Assembly: GCA_000771265.1 (NCBI GenBank)
Contig: JDUB01000001.1
Span: 343,755 to 407,754, forward strand
Direction of reading: 5' to 3'
Source of the DNA: Bifidobacterium thermophilum DSM 20210
Lineage (GTDB): Bacteria; Actinomycetota; Actinomycetes; Actinomycetales; Bifidobacteriaceae
DNA: 64,000 nt
The notes beneath the pieces were generated by a model. That model made no database searches. It was not told the origin of the DNA and saw only the letters and a list, made by a program, of their open reading frames with translations. Position numbers and translations under genes: made by a program. Of this stretch, positions 48,109-57,669 are shown in pieces (the stretch's first letter is position 1; each line of letters opens with the position of its first letter).

Positions 48109-49500
48109 GTGGCTAAAGGCGCATCAATTTCAGGATTTCCAGAGTGGCTCCCCTCTGAACGTGTTGTGGAGCAGCGTGTCATCGACACGCTCCGTAGGGT
48201 TTTCGAGCTCAATGGCTTCATCGGCATTGAGACGCGCGCCGTTGAAACTGGCGCAAGTCTGCTGAAGAAAGGCGAAACCAGCAAGGAGATTTACCTGCTG
48301 TCGCGTCTTCAGGAAGTCGGCCATGAATCCGACACGCCGATTGAGGAGCGTCTTGGTCTGCACTTCGATTTGACGGTGCCGCTGAGCCGGTATGTGGTCG
48401 AGCATTCCGGCACGCTGGCGTTCCCGTTCAAGCGTTGGCAGATTCAGAAGGTCTGGCGTGGCGAGCGTCCGCAGGAGGGCCGCTTCCGTGAATTCGTCCA
48501 GGCTGATATCGACGTGGTCGGCAATGGCGATTTACCTGAGCATTACGAGGTCGAGCTGCCGCTGGTCATGGTCAGCGCGCTGGAGCAGCTGCGCGAGTTC
48601 GGCCTGCCGAAAGCGACCGTGCATGCGAACAACCGCAAGCTGTCTGAAGGCTTCTACCGTGGGCTCGGTCTGACCGACATCGAAGGCGTGCTGCGCGAGA
48701 TCGACAAGCTTGACAAGATCGGCGCCGACGAGGTCGCGCGTCTGTTGGTCGAAGGCTGTGGCGCGAACGAGGCTCAGGCGCGTGCCTGCCTGGAGCTTGC
48801 CGAGTTGACGGCAGCCGATGGCAAGGAGCTTGCCGAGAAGTTCGACGCGCTGTGCGCCAAGCATGGCATCGCGACTGACAGCGAGGCTTACGCACTGGCC
48901 CGCCAGGGGCTCGATACGCTTGCAATGATCGTCGACGAGGCAGCTCGCATCCGTCCCGGCTCGGTAATTGCCGACCTCAAGATCGCCCGCGGTCTGGATT
49001 ATTACACCGGTTCCGTATACGAGACTTTCCTTGACGGCGCCGATTCGCTCGGTTCCATCTGCTCGGGCGGCCGCTACGACAATCTTGCCTCCCAGGGCAG
49101 CAAGCGCTACCCGGGCGTCGGTCTGTCCATCGGTCTGTCCCGCTTGGTGTCCTATATGCTGCACACCGCGGGAGCGCATGCCTCACGCATCTCCCCGGCT
49201 GCGGTCATGGTCGCGGTGTGGAATGAGGACGACCGTCCGGCCGCCAACGCGATCGCCAACCAGCTGCGTTCCCGCGGCATCGCGGCCGACGTCGCGCCGA
49301 CCGCCGCGAAACTCGGCAAGCAGATCAAGTACGCCGACAAGCTGGGCATCCCGTACGTGTGGTTCCCGGCAGCGGCGAGCGAGGACGGCGAAGCCAAGGG
49401 CGATGAGGTCAAGAACATCATCACCGGTGATCAGACCCCGGCCGATGCCAAGTCTTGGGAGCCGGATACTGTGTATGCCCGGCAAACTGTCAACCTGTAA
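48109..49500 (+). CDS. hisS: Histidyl-tRNA synthetase
   Basis: HisS charges tRNA-His. The 463-residue class II synthetase has motif 2 (QIQKVWRGERPQEGRFREFVQADIDVVG), the histidine-specific ARGLDYYTGSVYETFL and motif 3 (GVGLSIGLSRLVSYML), then the anticodon-binding domain (VMVAVWNEDDRPAANAIANQLRSRGIAADV). It begins with GTG. It is followed by aspS after 70 nt, the common actinobacterial order. Confidence 0.96.
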   Translation: MAKGASISGFPEWLPSERVVEQRVIDTLRRVFELNGFIGIETRAVETGASLLKKGETSKEIYLLSRLQEVGHESDTPIEERLGLHFDLTVPLSRYVVEHSGTLAFPFKRWQIQKVWRGERPQEGRFREFVQADIDVVGNGDLPEHYEVELPLVMVSALEQLREFGLPKATVHANNRKLSEGFYRGLGLTDIEGVLREIDKLDKIGADEVARLLVEGCGANEAQARACLELAELTAADGKELAEKFDALCAKHGIATDSEAYALARQGLDTLAMIVDEAARIRPGSVIADLKIARGLDYYTGSVYETFLDGADSLGSICSGGRYDNLASQGSKRYPGVGLSIGLSRLVSYMLHTAGAHASRISPAAVMVAVWNEDDRPAANAIANQLRSRGIAADVAPTAAKLGKQIKYADKLGIPYVWFPAAASEDGEAKGDEVKNIITGDQTPADAKSWEPDTVYARQTVNL

Positions 49501-49570
49501 ACAAGACTGAAATGCTTGGAAAACCCGGTTTTCCGCCGATTTCTGAGGACTTGACAAGAATAGAGGAAGC

Positions 49571-51370
<1,800 letters not shown>

Positions 51371-51495
51371 GCCCTCGTATCCGGCATGTGCCCGGCTGAG
51401 CCTTGGACGGCAGCAGGCAGGCGAATACGTCCGCTGGCTGCCTATACCACGGGTGGTGATGCTGTGGGCGCGAAAAATTAACGTCCAAGAAACAT

Positions 51496-51533
51496 GATGC
51501 CCTGTTCCGCGCAATGGTGCGGAACAGGGCATC
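51496..51533 (+). terminator. Terminator after aspS
   Basis: GATGCCCTGTTCCGC pairs perfectly with GCGGAACAGGGCATC (15 bp, 8-nt loop). Confidence 0.88.
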
Positions 51534-51593
51534 TGCGTTCCAGCGAACGGCAGCACCGCCAATAGGTGCGGGAACAATTTTGCGGGACGCCTC

Positions 51594-51629
51594 CTGACAT
51601 TGTGCCTCGAACCGGTTAGACTGGCATAC
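51594..51629 (+). promoter_or_regulatory. Leaderless promoter of the amino-acid ABC transporter operon
   Basis: CTGACA (51594-51599, five of six to TTGACA), a 17-nt spacer and TAGACT (51617-51622) are followed by 7 nt and the ATG at 51630. No Shine-Dalgarno sequence is present. Confidence 0.65.
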
Positions 51630-52424
51630 ATGTTAGAAATCCAAGAACAAGAAACTGCGAATTCTGCCATTCCGCAGGCGCAGGACACGCATCCGCTGGT
51701 CGAATTGACCCATGTCGAGAAGCATTTCGGTCACTTGCACGTGCTCAAGGACATCAATCTCACTGTCAACAAAGGTGAGGTGCTGGTCGTGGTCGGGCCC
51801 TCCGGTTCTGGCAAATCCACGATGTGCCGTACTATCAACCGTCTTGAGACCATCGATTCGGGTGATATCCGCATCGACGGCAATCCGTTGCCGCAGGAAG
51901 GCAAGGAACTCGCCGCTCTGCGAGCCGAAGTCGGTATGGTGTTCCAATCCTTCAACCTGTTTGCCAACAAGACGATTCTCGAGAATGTGACGCTCGCTCC
52001 GATTAAGGTGCGTCATATGCCCAAGGACGAGGCAGAGAACCTCGCGATGGATTTGCTCGCACGCGTTGGTGTGGATTCACAGGTAGAGAAGATGCCGGCC
52101 CAGCTGTCCGGCGGCCAGCAGCAGCGTGTGGCCATTGCCCGGGCACTGGCGATGAAACCGAAGGTCATGCTGTTCGACGAGCCGACCTCGGCACTCGACC
52201 CGGAAATGGTCAACGAAGTGCTTGATGTGATGACCGAACTCGCCCACGAAGGCATGACCATGATCTGTGTGACCCACGAGATGGGATTCGCGCGCAATGT
52301 GGCCGACCGTGTCGTGTTCATGGCGGACGGCAAGATCCTCGAATCGGGCACGCCGGACGAGTTCTTCGAACACCCCAAGACCGACCGCGCCAAGGACTTC
52401 CTGTCCAAGATCCTTACCCACTGA
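51630..52424 (+). CDS. Polar amino-acid (glutamate-type) ABC transporter ATP-binding protein, GluA-like
   Basis: This ATPase powers the importer encoded by the next three genes. The 264-residue protein has Walker [10 protein letters not shown], the Q-loop MVFQSFNLF, the signature [15 protein letters not shown], Walker [15 protein letters not shown] and the H-loop [10 protein letters not shown]. About 28 residues precede the domain. The family includes GluA and GlnQ; the four-gene order ATPase-binding protein-permease-permease matches gluABCD of corynebacteria. Translation probably starts leaderless at 51630. Confidence 0.92.
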   Translation: MLEIQEQETANSAIPQAQDTHPLVELTHVEKHFGHLHVLKDINLTVNKGEVLVVVGPSGSGKSTMCRTINRLETIDSGDIRIDGNPLPQEGKELAALRAEVGMVFQSFNLFANKTILENVTLAPIKVRHMPKDEAENLAMDLLARVGVDSQVEKMPAQLSGGQQQRVAIARALAMKPKVMLFDEPTSALDPEMVNEVLDVMTELAHEGMTMICVTHEMGFARNVADRVVFMADGKILESGTPDEFFEHPKTDRAKDFLSKILTH

Positions 52425-52498
52425 CCATCATGTTTCATCGGCGTGAGACCGCCTCGGGGGATGGGAGCGGACGCCGGTGGCACCAAGGAAAACGCATT

Positions 52499-53344
52499 AT
52501 GAACAAGAGATTGAGCAGTATGGCTGGGCGTATCATGCGCGCGGCCGTGGCTGCAGTATGTACGGTCGCCTGTGTGCTGTCCGTCAGTGCCTGCGGCGCG
52601 GACGACGAAGCAGGCAAGATTCGCATCGGCATCAAATTCGACCAGCCAGGCCTGGGCTTCAAGAAATCCGGCACTTATGTCGGTTTCGATGTCGATGTGG
52701 CCAAATACATCGCTAAAAGCCTCGGCTATTCCGAGGACCAGATCATCTGGAAGGAAGCGCCGTCCAAGCAGCGCGAGGCGATGCTGCAGAACGGCGATGT
52801 CGATATGATCCTTGCTTCGTATTCCATCACCGATGACCGCAAGCGCGTGGTCTCCTTCGCCGGCCCGTATTTCGTCGCCGGACAGGACCTGCTGGTGCGC
52901 AAAGGCGAAACCGGTATCAACGGCCCGCAGGATCTCAACGGCAAGCGCCTGTGCTCGGTGACCGGTTCTACCTCTGCCGTCACGGTCAAAGAGCGGTTCG
53001 CCAGCAAGGTGCAGCTTATGGAGCAGCCCGGGTACGCCGAATGCGCGACCGCGCTGTTGTCAGGCATCGTCGACGCGGTCACCACGGATGACATCATCCT
53101 CGCGGGTCTCGCCTCGGCGTCCCGTGGCAGGTTGCGGGTCGTCGGCAAGCCATTCACCGTCGAGCGTTATGGCGTCGGCATCAAGAAGGGCGATACGAAA
53201 CTCGCGTCGCAAATCAACAACGCCATCACCGAGATGATCCAGGACGGCTCCTGGAAGCGCGCGATTGACGACAACACCAAGGGCGTCGCCTACACGCCGA
53301 ACGCCAAATACAACCCGCCGACACCTACGGAAGGGGAGAAGTAA
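52499..53344 (+). CDS. Amino-acid ABC transporter substrate-binding lipoprotein, GluB-like
   Basis: This extracellular lipoprotein captures the amino acid. The 281-residue precursor has a signal peptide (AAVAAVCTVACVLSVSAC) with lipobox VSAC, then the bilobal binding domain with IRIGIKFDQPGLGFK, VGFDVDVAKYIAKSLGY and DMILASYSITDDRKRVVSFAGPY. The ligand is inferred as glutamate or a similar acidic or polar amino acid. The ATG at 52499 has AAGGAAAA ahead. Its stop overlaps the permease start (TAATG). Confidence 0.92.
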   Translation: MNKRLSSMAGRIMRAAVAAVCTVACVLSVSACGADDEAGKIRIGIKFDQPGLGFKKSGTYVGFDVDVAKYIAKSLGYSEDQIIWKEAPSKQREAMLQNGDVDMILASYSITDDRKRVVSFAGPYFVAGQDLLVRKGETGINGPQDLNGKRLCSVTGSTSAVTVKERFASKVQLMEQPGYAECATALLSGIVDAVTTDDIILAGLASASRGRLRVVGKPFTVERYGVGIKKGDTKLASQINNAITEMIQDGSWKRAIDDNTKGVAYTPNAKYNPPTPTEGEK

Positions 53345-54021
53345 TGAACGCATTCGCACAGCTGTTCAGTCAATATGACATCCCAGGCGCATTTCTGGTG
53401 AACATCGAGCTGACCCTGTGGTCGGCGCTGTTTTCCACGATTCTCGGAGTGATCCTGCTGCTGATGCGGATTTCTCCGATTTCCTCACTGCGCCGGGTCG
53501 CCAGCGGATACGTCGAGCTGTTCAAGAACATGCCGTTGACCATCATCATGGTGTTCATGGTGCTCGGCGTGTACGCGCAGCTCAAACTCAGCTTCTCGAA
53601 TACTTTCGCCACGAACTTCTTCTGGCTGGCCATCACCGGCCTGTCCCTGTACACGGCGGCATTTGTGTGCGAGTCGCTGCGTTCGGGCATCAACACTGTG
53701 CCAGTCGGCCAGGCCGAAGCCGCGCGCGCTTTAGGCCTGAACTTCTGGCAGGCGGCCACGCAAATCATCCTGCCGCAGGCCATCCGCGGTTCAGTCGCGC
53801 CACTGGGCAACACCTTCATCGCGCTGCTCAAGAACTCCACCGTCGCCGCGGCGGCATCGGTGGCGACGGAAACCTCGACCATGATGAGCGAGATGATCGA
53901 ATACCACGCCGATCTCATCGTGCCGATCTTCCTGACCTTCGCCTTCGGGTACGTGATCCTCATCATCCCGTTCGGCGCGTTGACCACGTATCTGTCCAAC
54001 AAACTCGCGGTACGGAGGTGA
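53344..54021 (+). CDS. Amino-acid ABC transporter permease, GluC-like
   Basis: This is one half of the membrane channel. The 225-residue protein has an N-terminal GAFLVNIELTLWSALFSTILGVILLLMRIS, about five helices, and the EAA loop (AEAARALGLNFWQAATQIILPQAIRGSVAPLGN) that contacts the ATPase. The start overlaps the gluB-like stop. The length is normal for the family. Confidence 0.92.
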   Translation: MNAFAQLFSQYDIPGAFLVNIELTLWSALFSTILGVILLLMRISPISSLRRVASGYVELFKNMPLTIIMVFMVLGVYAQLKLSFSNTFATNFFWLAITGLSLYTAAFVCESLRSGINTVPVGQAEAARALGLNFWQAATQIILPQAIRGSVAPLGNTFIALLKNSTVAAAASVATETSTMMSEMIEYHADLIVPIFLTFAFGYVILIIPFGALTTYLSNKLAVRR

Positions 54022-54026
54022 CCGGT

Positions 54027-55196
54027 ATGGCGAACGCAACAAGCAACAACGACACCAACACTTCGGTCCTGTTCGACGCCCCTGGGCCGCGCGGACGTAA
54101 GCGCATCCGTATCGCCAACGCGGTGGCGATCGTCGTCTTTGCCTTTGTGCTCATGCTCATCCTGATGCGCTTGCACAACCCGCCACAAGGCGAGAACCAG
54201 CTTTCCTGGGAGCTGTGGAAACCTGCGCTCGACGCAGAAGCGTGGACCGATTTCTATCTACCGGGACTGTGGATGACCGTCAAGGCTGCATTCGTCGCAG
54301 TGATCGGCGCCGTGCTCTTCGGCATCGTCTTCGGTATCGGGCGTCTGCTGCCGGCGGCCCCGTTGCGCTGGATTTCCGCGGTGATCGTCGAATTCTGCCG
54401 CGCGGTGCCTGTGCTCATGATGATGATCTTCTTCTGGCGTCTGTTCGCCTTCATGGGCATGGAAAATCCTGCCTACTGGTCGGTCGTCTTGGGACTGGTG
54501 CTCTACAACGGTTCCGTGGTCGCCGAACTCGTGCGCTCCGGCGTGGGCAACCTGCCGAACGGGCAGCATGAGGCGGCGCTCGCCCTCGGTCTGACCCGCA
54601 CACAGTCCCTCATGCAAGTCGAGGTCCCGCAAGCCATCTATGCGATGCTCCCTGCGGCAGTCACCCAGCTAGTGGTCGTGCTGAAGGATACCGCGCTCGG
54701 CTCGATCATCATGTACACCGATCTGCTCCAGGAATCGCGTCGTCTCGGCTCGATGTACTTCAACATCCTGCAGACGCTCGTGGTCGCCGCGGTCATCTAC
54801 TTCGTGTTGTGCTGGCTGCTGTCCCGACTCGCCGAATGGCTGCCCTCGCGCATGCAGCGCCATACCGCGGCCCCCGCCGAGCCGGAAGTGGTTGCGCCGA
54901 TTGCAATCATGGACCCGTCCAATGTCAACCAGATCGCGGTGGCGAAGGAATCGGATGAACTGCCGCGCGGCGGTGCGCCTCGCACCTATCATGAACATCA
55001 CCGCGGGTCGAACGCGTCCATCCATGAATGGCAGAAGACTCGGTACATGCAGGGGTACGACGAGAAGCACCCGGATGTCCCCGAACGCCACCATCTTGAG
55101 GTCCCGCTTCCCGTCGGCCCCGGGGCGCGTAAAAAGCATGCTGGTGGCGAAAACCCCGATGGCAAGGGGCAGCATCCCGCGCCAAGCACGGACTGA
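54027..55196 (+). CDS. Amino-acid ABC transporter permease, GluD-like, with long C-terminal tail
   Basis: This is the second membrane subunit, with an EAA loop (HEAALALGLTRTQSLMQVEVPQAIYAMLPA). The 389-residue protein is about 110 residues longer than typical GluD. The extra length is a hydrophilic cytoplasmic C-terminus (from about residue 278) rich in His, Pro, Glu and Lys, for example RTYHEHHRGSNASIHEWQK, of unknown role. The start follows GGAGGTG. The tail is in frame with no sign of fusion to a known domain. Confidence 0.9.
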   Translation: MANATSNNDTNTSVLFDAPGPRGRKRIRIANAVAIVVFAFVLMLILMRLHNPPQGENQLSWELWKPALDAEAWTDFYLPGLWMTVKAAFVAVIGAVLFGIVFGIGRLLPAAPLRWISAVIVEFCRAVPVLMMMIFFWRLFAFMGMENPAYWSVVLGLVLYNGSVVAELVRSGVGNLPNGQHEAALALGLTRTQSLMQVEVPQAIYAMLPAAVTQLVVVLKDTALGSIIMYTDLLQESRRLGSMYFNILQTLVVAAVIYFVLCWLLSRLAEWLPSRMQRHTAAPAEPEVVAPIAIMDPSNVNQIAVAKESDELPRGGAPRTYHEHHRGSNASIHEWQKTRYMQGYDEKHPDVPERHHLEVPLPVGPGARKKHAGGENPDGKGQHPAPSTD

Positions 55197-55236
55197 CGCG
55201 GGGTGTGACCCCGGCACAGGCTGTGCTGACACACCA

Positions 55237-55281
55237 ACACCGGCCCGGTTGACATGGGATTCCAGTCAACCGGGCCGGTGT
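55237..55281 (+). terminator. Terminator after the ABC transporter operon
   Basis: ACACCGGCCCGGTTGAC pairs perfectly with GTCAACCGGGCCGGTGT (17 bp, 11-nt loop). Confidence 0.9.
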
Positions 55282-55474
55282 GTCTGCATGTCCCTCCAGA
55301 TTGCGCTAGCTCACGCGATGCGATGGAACCCCGGAGTTCCCGGGCACGAACGCCGGTCATAACCAACACGTATACGATGCAAGTCCCGGCGGGCGTTTCC
55401 CCGCATATTCCGGCGCTAAGCTCGCAACCACAATCGCCCCACAACCGGGGCGCGGACACGAAAGCGAGGATTCG

Positions 55475-56053
55475 ATGGCGGATTTCACGACAACGACCGG
55501 TGATCTGGAACTCCACGACTGGCATGGCAGCAAGCTGCTTGCCCAGCCTGTGTTGGATGCGCTGACACGGTTCACTTCGGAAGGCATCATCGATCCGGCC
55601 CAGATCCTCGGTGTCAGCGAAAACCTCGACGAGGAGTCGGACACGGATATCTTCTGCCCACGGCATGGGCTCGATCTCGCGCAGGCGGGCAATGTCGTCA
55701 TCGTCCACACTCATAAGACGCGCAAGGCGCCCCCGCAATTCGCCGCGGCACTGGTCAACGGCGACATGCGGGCCGATCTTAACGGTCTGGTCAAGCACAC
55801 GCTGCAGGTCAGCAAGGTTTCATTCGCCCCTGTGGCCGACGCCACAGCCGCCACCGGTATGGAGTCCGGAGGTATGTCGCCGATTGGTTTGCCGGCAGAA
55901 TGGCCCGTGTTGGTCGACGCGCGCATTCTGGAAACGCCTACACTGTTCATTGGAAGCGGTATACGCCCCTCGAAACTGGTCGTCAACGGCGCACTGTTCG
56001 CATACCTGCCGGGTGTGCGTGTCATCGAAGGGCTTGGCAAGCCTCGCGGATAA
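55475..56053 (+). CDS. YbaK/EbsC-family protein (putative aminoacyl-tRNA deacylase)
   Basis: Members of this family hydrolyse mischarged aminoacyl-tRNA. The 192-residue protein has the fold elements VVIVHTHKTRKAPPQFAAALVNGDMRADLNGLVKHTLQVSKVSFA and SGGMSPIGLPAEWPVLVDARIL, and ends LFIGSGIRPSKLVVNGALF. The substrate is not assignable from sequence. A GCGAGGA site precedes the ATG. It is followed after 51 nt by a PPK2 gene with which it is probably co-transcribed. Confidence 0.82.
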   Translation: MADFTTTTGDLELHDWHGSKLLAQPVLDALTRFTSEGIIDPAQILGVSENLDEESDTDIFCPRHGLDLAQAGNVVIVHTHKTRKAPPQFAAALVNGDMRADLNGLVKHTLQVSKVSFAPVADATAATGMESGGMSPIGLPAEWPVLVDARILETPTLFIGSGIRPSKLVVNGALFAYLPGVRVIEGLGKPRG

Positions 56054-56104
56054 GCGCGGCAGCTCGTCGGTAGGCCTGCTTCCGCACGTATCAGGAGGCA
56101 TACG

Positions 56105-57142
56105 ATGACAGACACGACACCACACGCGGATGGGCACGCCAACAAGAACGACAGCAAAGACAAGAAGAAAAACGAACCCAAGCAGATCGGCAAGGCGTTG
56201 CGCAAAGCCGAGCACAGCATTGAAATCCTTGAAAAGCGGCATGATGACGATATCGAGCATCGTCTGGAACGTGCCGACGCGTCGTCCAGGCTGCTCAGCT
56301 CAGTGTGGGACGAGCCGCCGGCGCAATTGTTGCGATTCCGTCCGGGAGACCAGCTGACGGACGTCGATGGCGGTTCCACTCCTGGCTTCCCGGGCAACAA
56401 GGCGCAGGGCGAACGTTTTATCGCCATCAGCTCCGGTGAAATCGCACGATACCAGCAACTGCTGTACGCGAACGGGACGAAAGGGTCCCCGAGGCGCATG
56501 CTCATCGTGTTGCAAGGCATGGATGCCTCCGGCAAGGGCGGAATCGTGCGGCATGTGTTCAGCCAGACCGACCCGATGGGCATCCATTACCACGGCTTCG
56601 GCGCCCCGACGAAAGAAGAGCAGGCGCATGATTATCTGTGGAGGGTCCGTCGGGAACTGCCGAAACCCGGCTGGATTTCGCTGTTCGACCGGTCCCATTA
56701 CGAGGATATCGTCATGCCGCATATCTACGGTACCTTCCCCGAGGACGTGTGGCGCGCCCGGTACGACCAGGTCAACGAATTCGAGCATGAGCTCGTGGAC
56801 AGCGGCTGCACGGTCATCAAGATCTTCCTCGTAATCACCAAAGACAAGCAGAAGGAGCATTTCCTTACGCGTCTGAGTGATCCGACCAAGCACTGGAAGT
56901 TCGATGTGAGCGACTTGGATGCGCGCGCCCGCTGGGATGACTACATGGCCGCATGGCAGGAGGTGTTCGAGAAGACCAGCACCCCGGAGGCGCCGTGGTA
57001 TCTGGTCCCTGCGGACAACCGTTGGTATTCGAGGGCGGTTGTCAGCGAGCTGCTGCGCACGTCGCTGCGGGATATGGGCCTGAGCTGGCCGCCGCTGAAC
57101 TGTGACGCGGATGCGATGCGCCGCCGGCTCGACGAGGAGTAA
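56105..57142 (+). CDS. Polyphosphate kinase 2 family protein (polyphosphate:nucleotide phosphotransferase)
   Basis: PPK2 enzymes move phosphate between polyphosphate and nucleotides. The 345-residue protein has a Lys-rich first 30 residues, Walker A VLQGMDASGKGG near residue 140, the lid and Walker B ISLFDRSHYEDIVMPHIYG, and the C-terminal WYLVPADNRWYSRAVVSELL. The layout fits the PPK2-related group with a single domain. Nucleotide preference cannot be told by eye. An AGGAGGC ribosome-binding site precedes the ATG. Confidence 0.9.
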   Translation: MTDTTPHADGHANKNDSKDKKKNEPKQIGKALRKAEHSIEILEKRHDDDIEHRLERADASSRLLSSVWDEPPAQLLRFRPGDQLTDVDGGSTPGFPGNKAQGERFIAISSGEIARYQQLLYANGTKGSPRRMLIVLQGMDASGKGGIVRHVFSQTDPMGIHYHGFGAPTKEEQAHDYLWRVRRELPKPGWISLFDRSHYEDIVMPHIYGTFPEDVWRARYDQVNEFEHELVDSGCTVIKIFLVITKDKQKEHFLTRLSDPTKHWKFDVSDLDARARWDDYMAAWQEVFEKTSTPEAPWYLVPADNRWYSRAVVSELLRTSLRDMGLSWPPLNCDADAMRRRLDEE

Positions 57143-57196
57143 CGGCCGGGGAGTGGCTCGGCGCGTGGTGCGTGGTGCTTGGGTAACTCCGCCGCC

Positions 57197-57484
57197 GTGC
57201 GACTTTCCGGTTGCACTGTTACCCGGTACCGCCGCCTGTCCTGTCGATTCCCGTGCTATCTCACCGTCGTGCGATTTCCCGGTCACATAGTGGACCGATA
57301 CGGTGTCCTTGGTCGTAGTATTCGTTCCAATCTGCCTGTCGTGCGACTTTCCTGTCACACCGCGGCCTGATATCACCGCCTCTCTCGTCTATTCCCGTGG
57401 TATTTCCCCGTTGTGCGACAACTCGGTAGCACCGCTTCCCAGTACTTGTCATCTGTTCTGCGAGACTCTCCGTATCTCGCCGTT
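57197..57484. repeat. Degenerate tandem repeat, exact 72-nt period, four units plus partial flanks
   Basis: GTGCGA begins at 57197, 57269, 57341 and 57413, each exactly 72 nt apart, and a decayed GTGTCC copy falls at 57485. Units 1-3 share a GTGCGAYTTYCC head followed by GGT or TGT and CAC, and units 1 and 3 share ATTCCCGTG about 50 nt in. Units 1 and 3 are about three quarters identical by hand count. The last 10 nt of a preceding unit (CTCCGCCGCC) are visible before 57197. Confidence 0.75.
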
Positions 57485-57656
57485 GTGTCCTTGAGAAGTC
57501 GCATCCCATTGGAGTGTCTCTCGTCCGATATTGAAATCCGAAGGTGCTCCGTCATCGGGCAATCTGATGGTCGCACGGTGGTCAGTGATCTTCTTCTTGT
57601 TCGTGGAAACTGTCGGCATCCCGCTCTCCCCATCGCCCGCAAGGCACGCCACGCGT

Positions 57657-57669
57657 TAGACTCAGGGGT
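57657..57669 (+). promoter_or_regulatory. Probable leaderless promoter -10 of the helicase gene
   Basis: TAGACT (57657-57662) is followed by 7 nt and the ATG, the same hexamer and spacing as before the gluA-like gene. CAGGGG within the gap may instead act as a weak ribosome-binding site. Confidence 0.45.

Larger units (their letters stand above)
57143..57669. other. 527-nt gene-free region holding a 72-nt-period repeat
   Basis: No gene was found here. It contains the degenerate tandem array described separately and then the promoter of the helicase. Several frames are open through the array on both strands, which follows from a period divisible by three. Confidence 0.6.

Noticed and set aside
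57197..57484. Possible CRISPR array
   Set aside because: The whole 72-nt unit is repeated and diverged; there are no short identical repeats separated by unique spacers and no cas genes.
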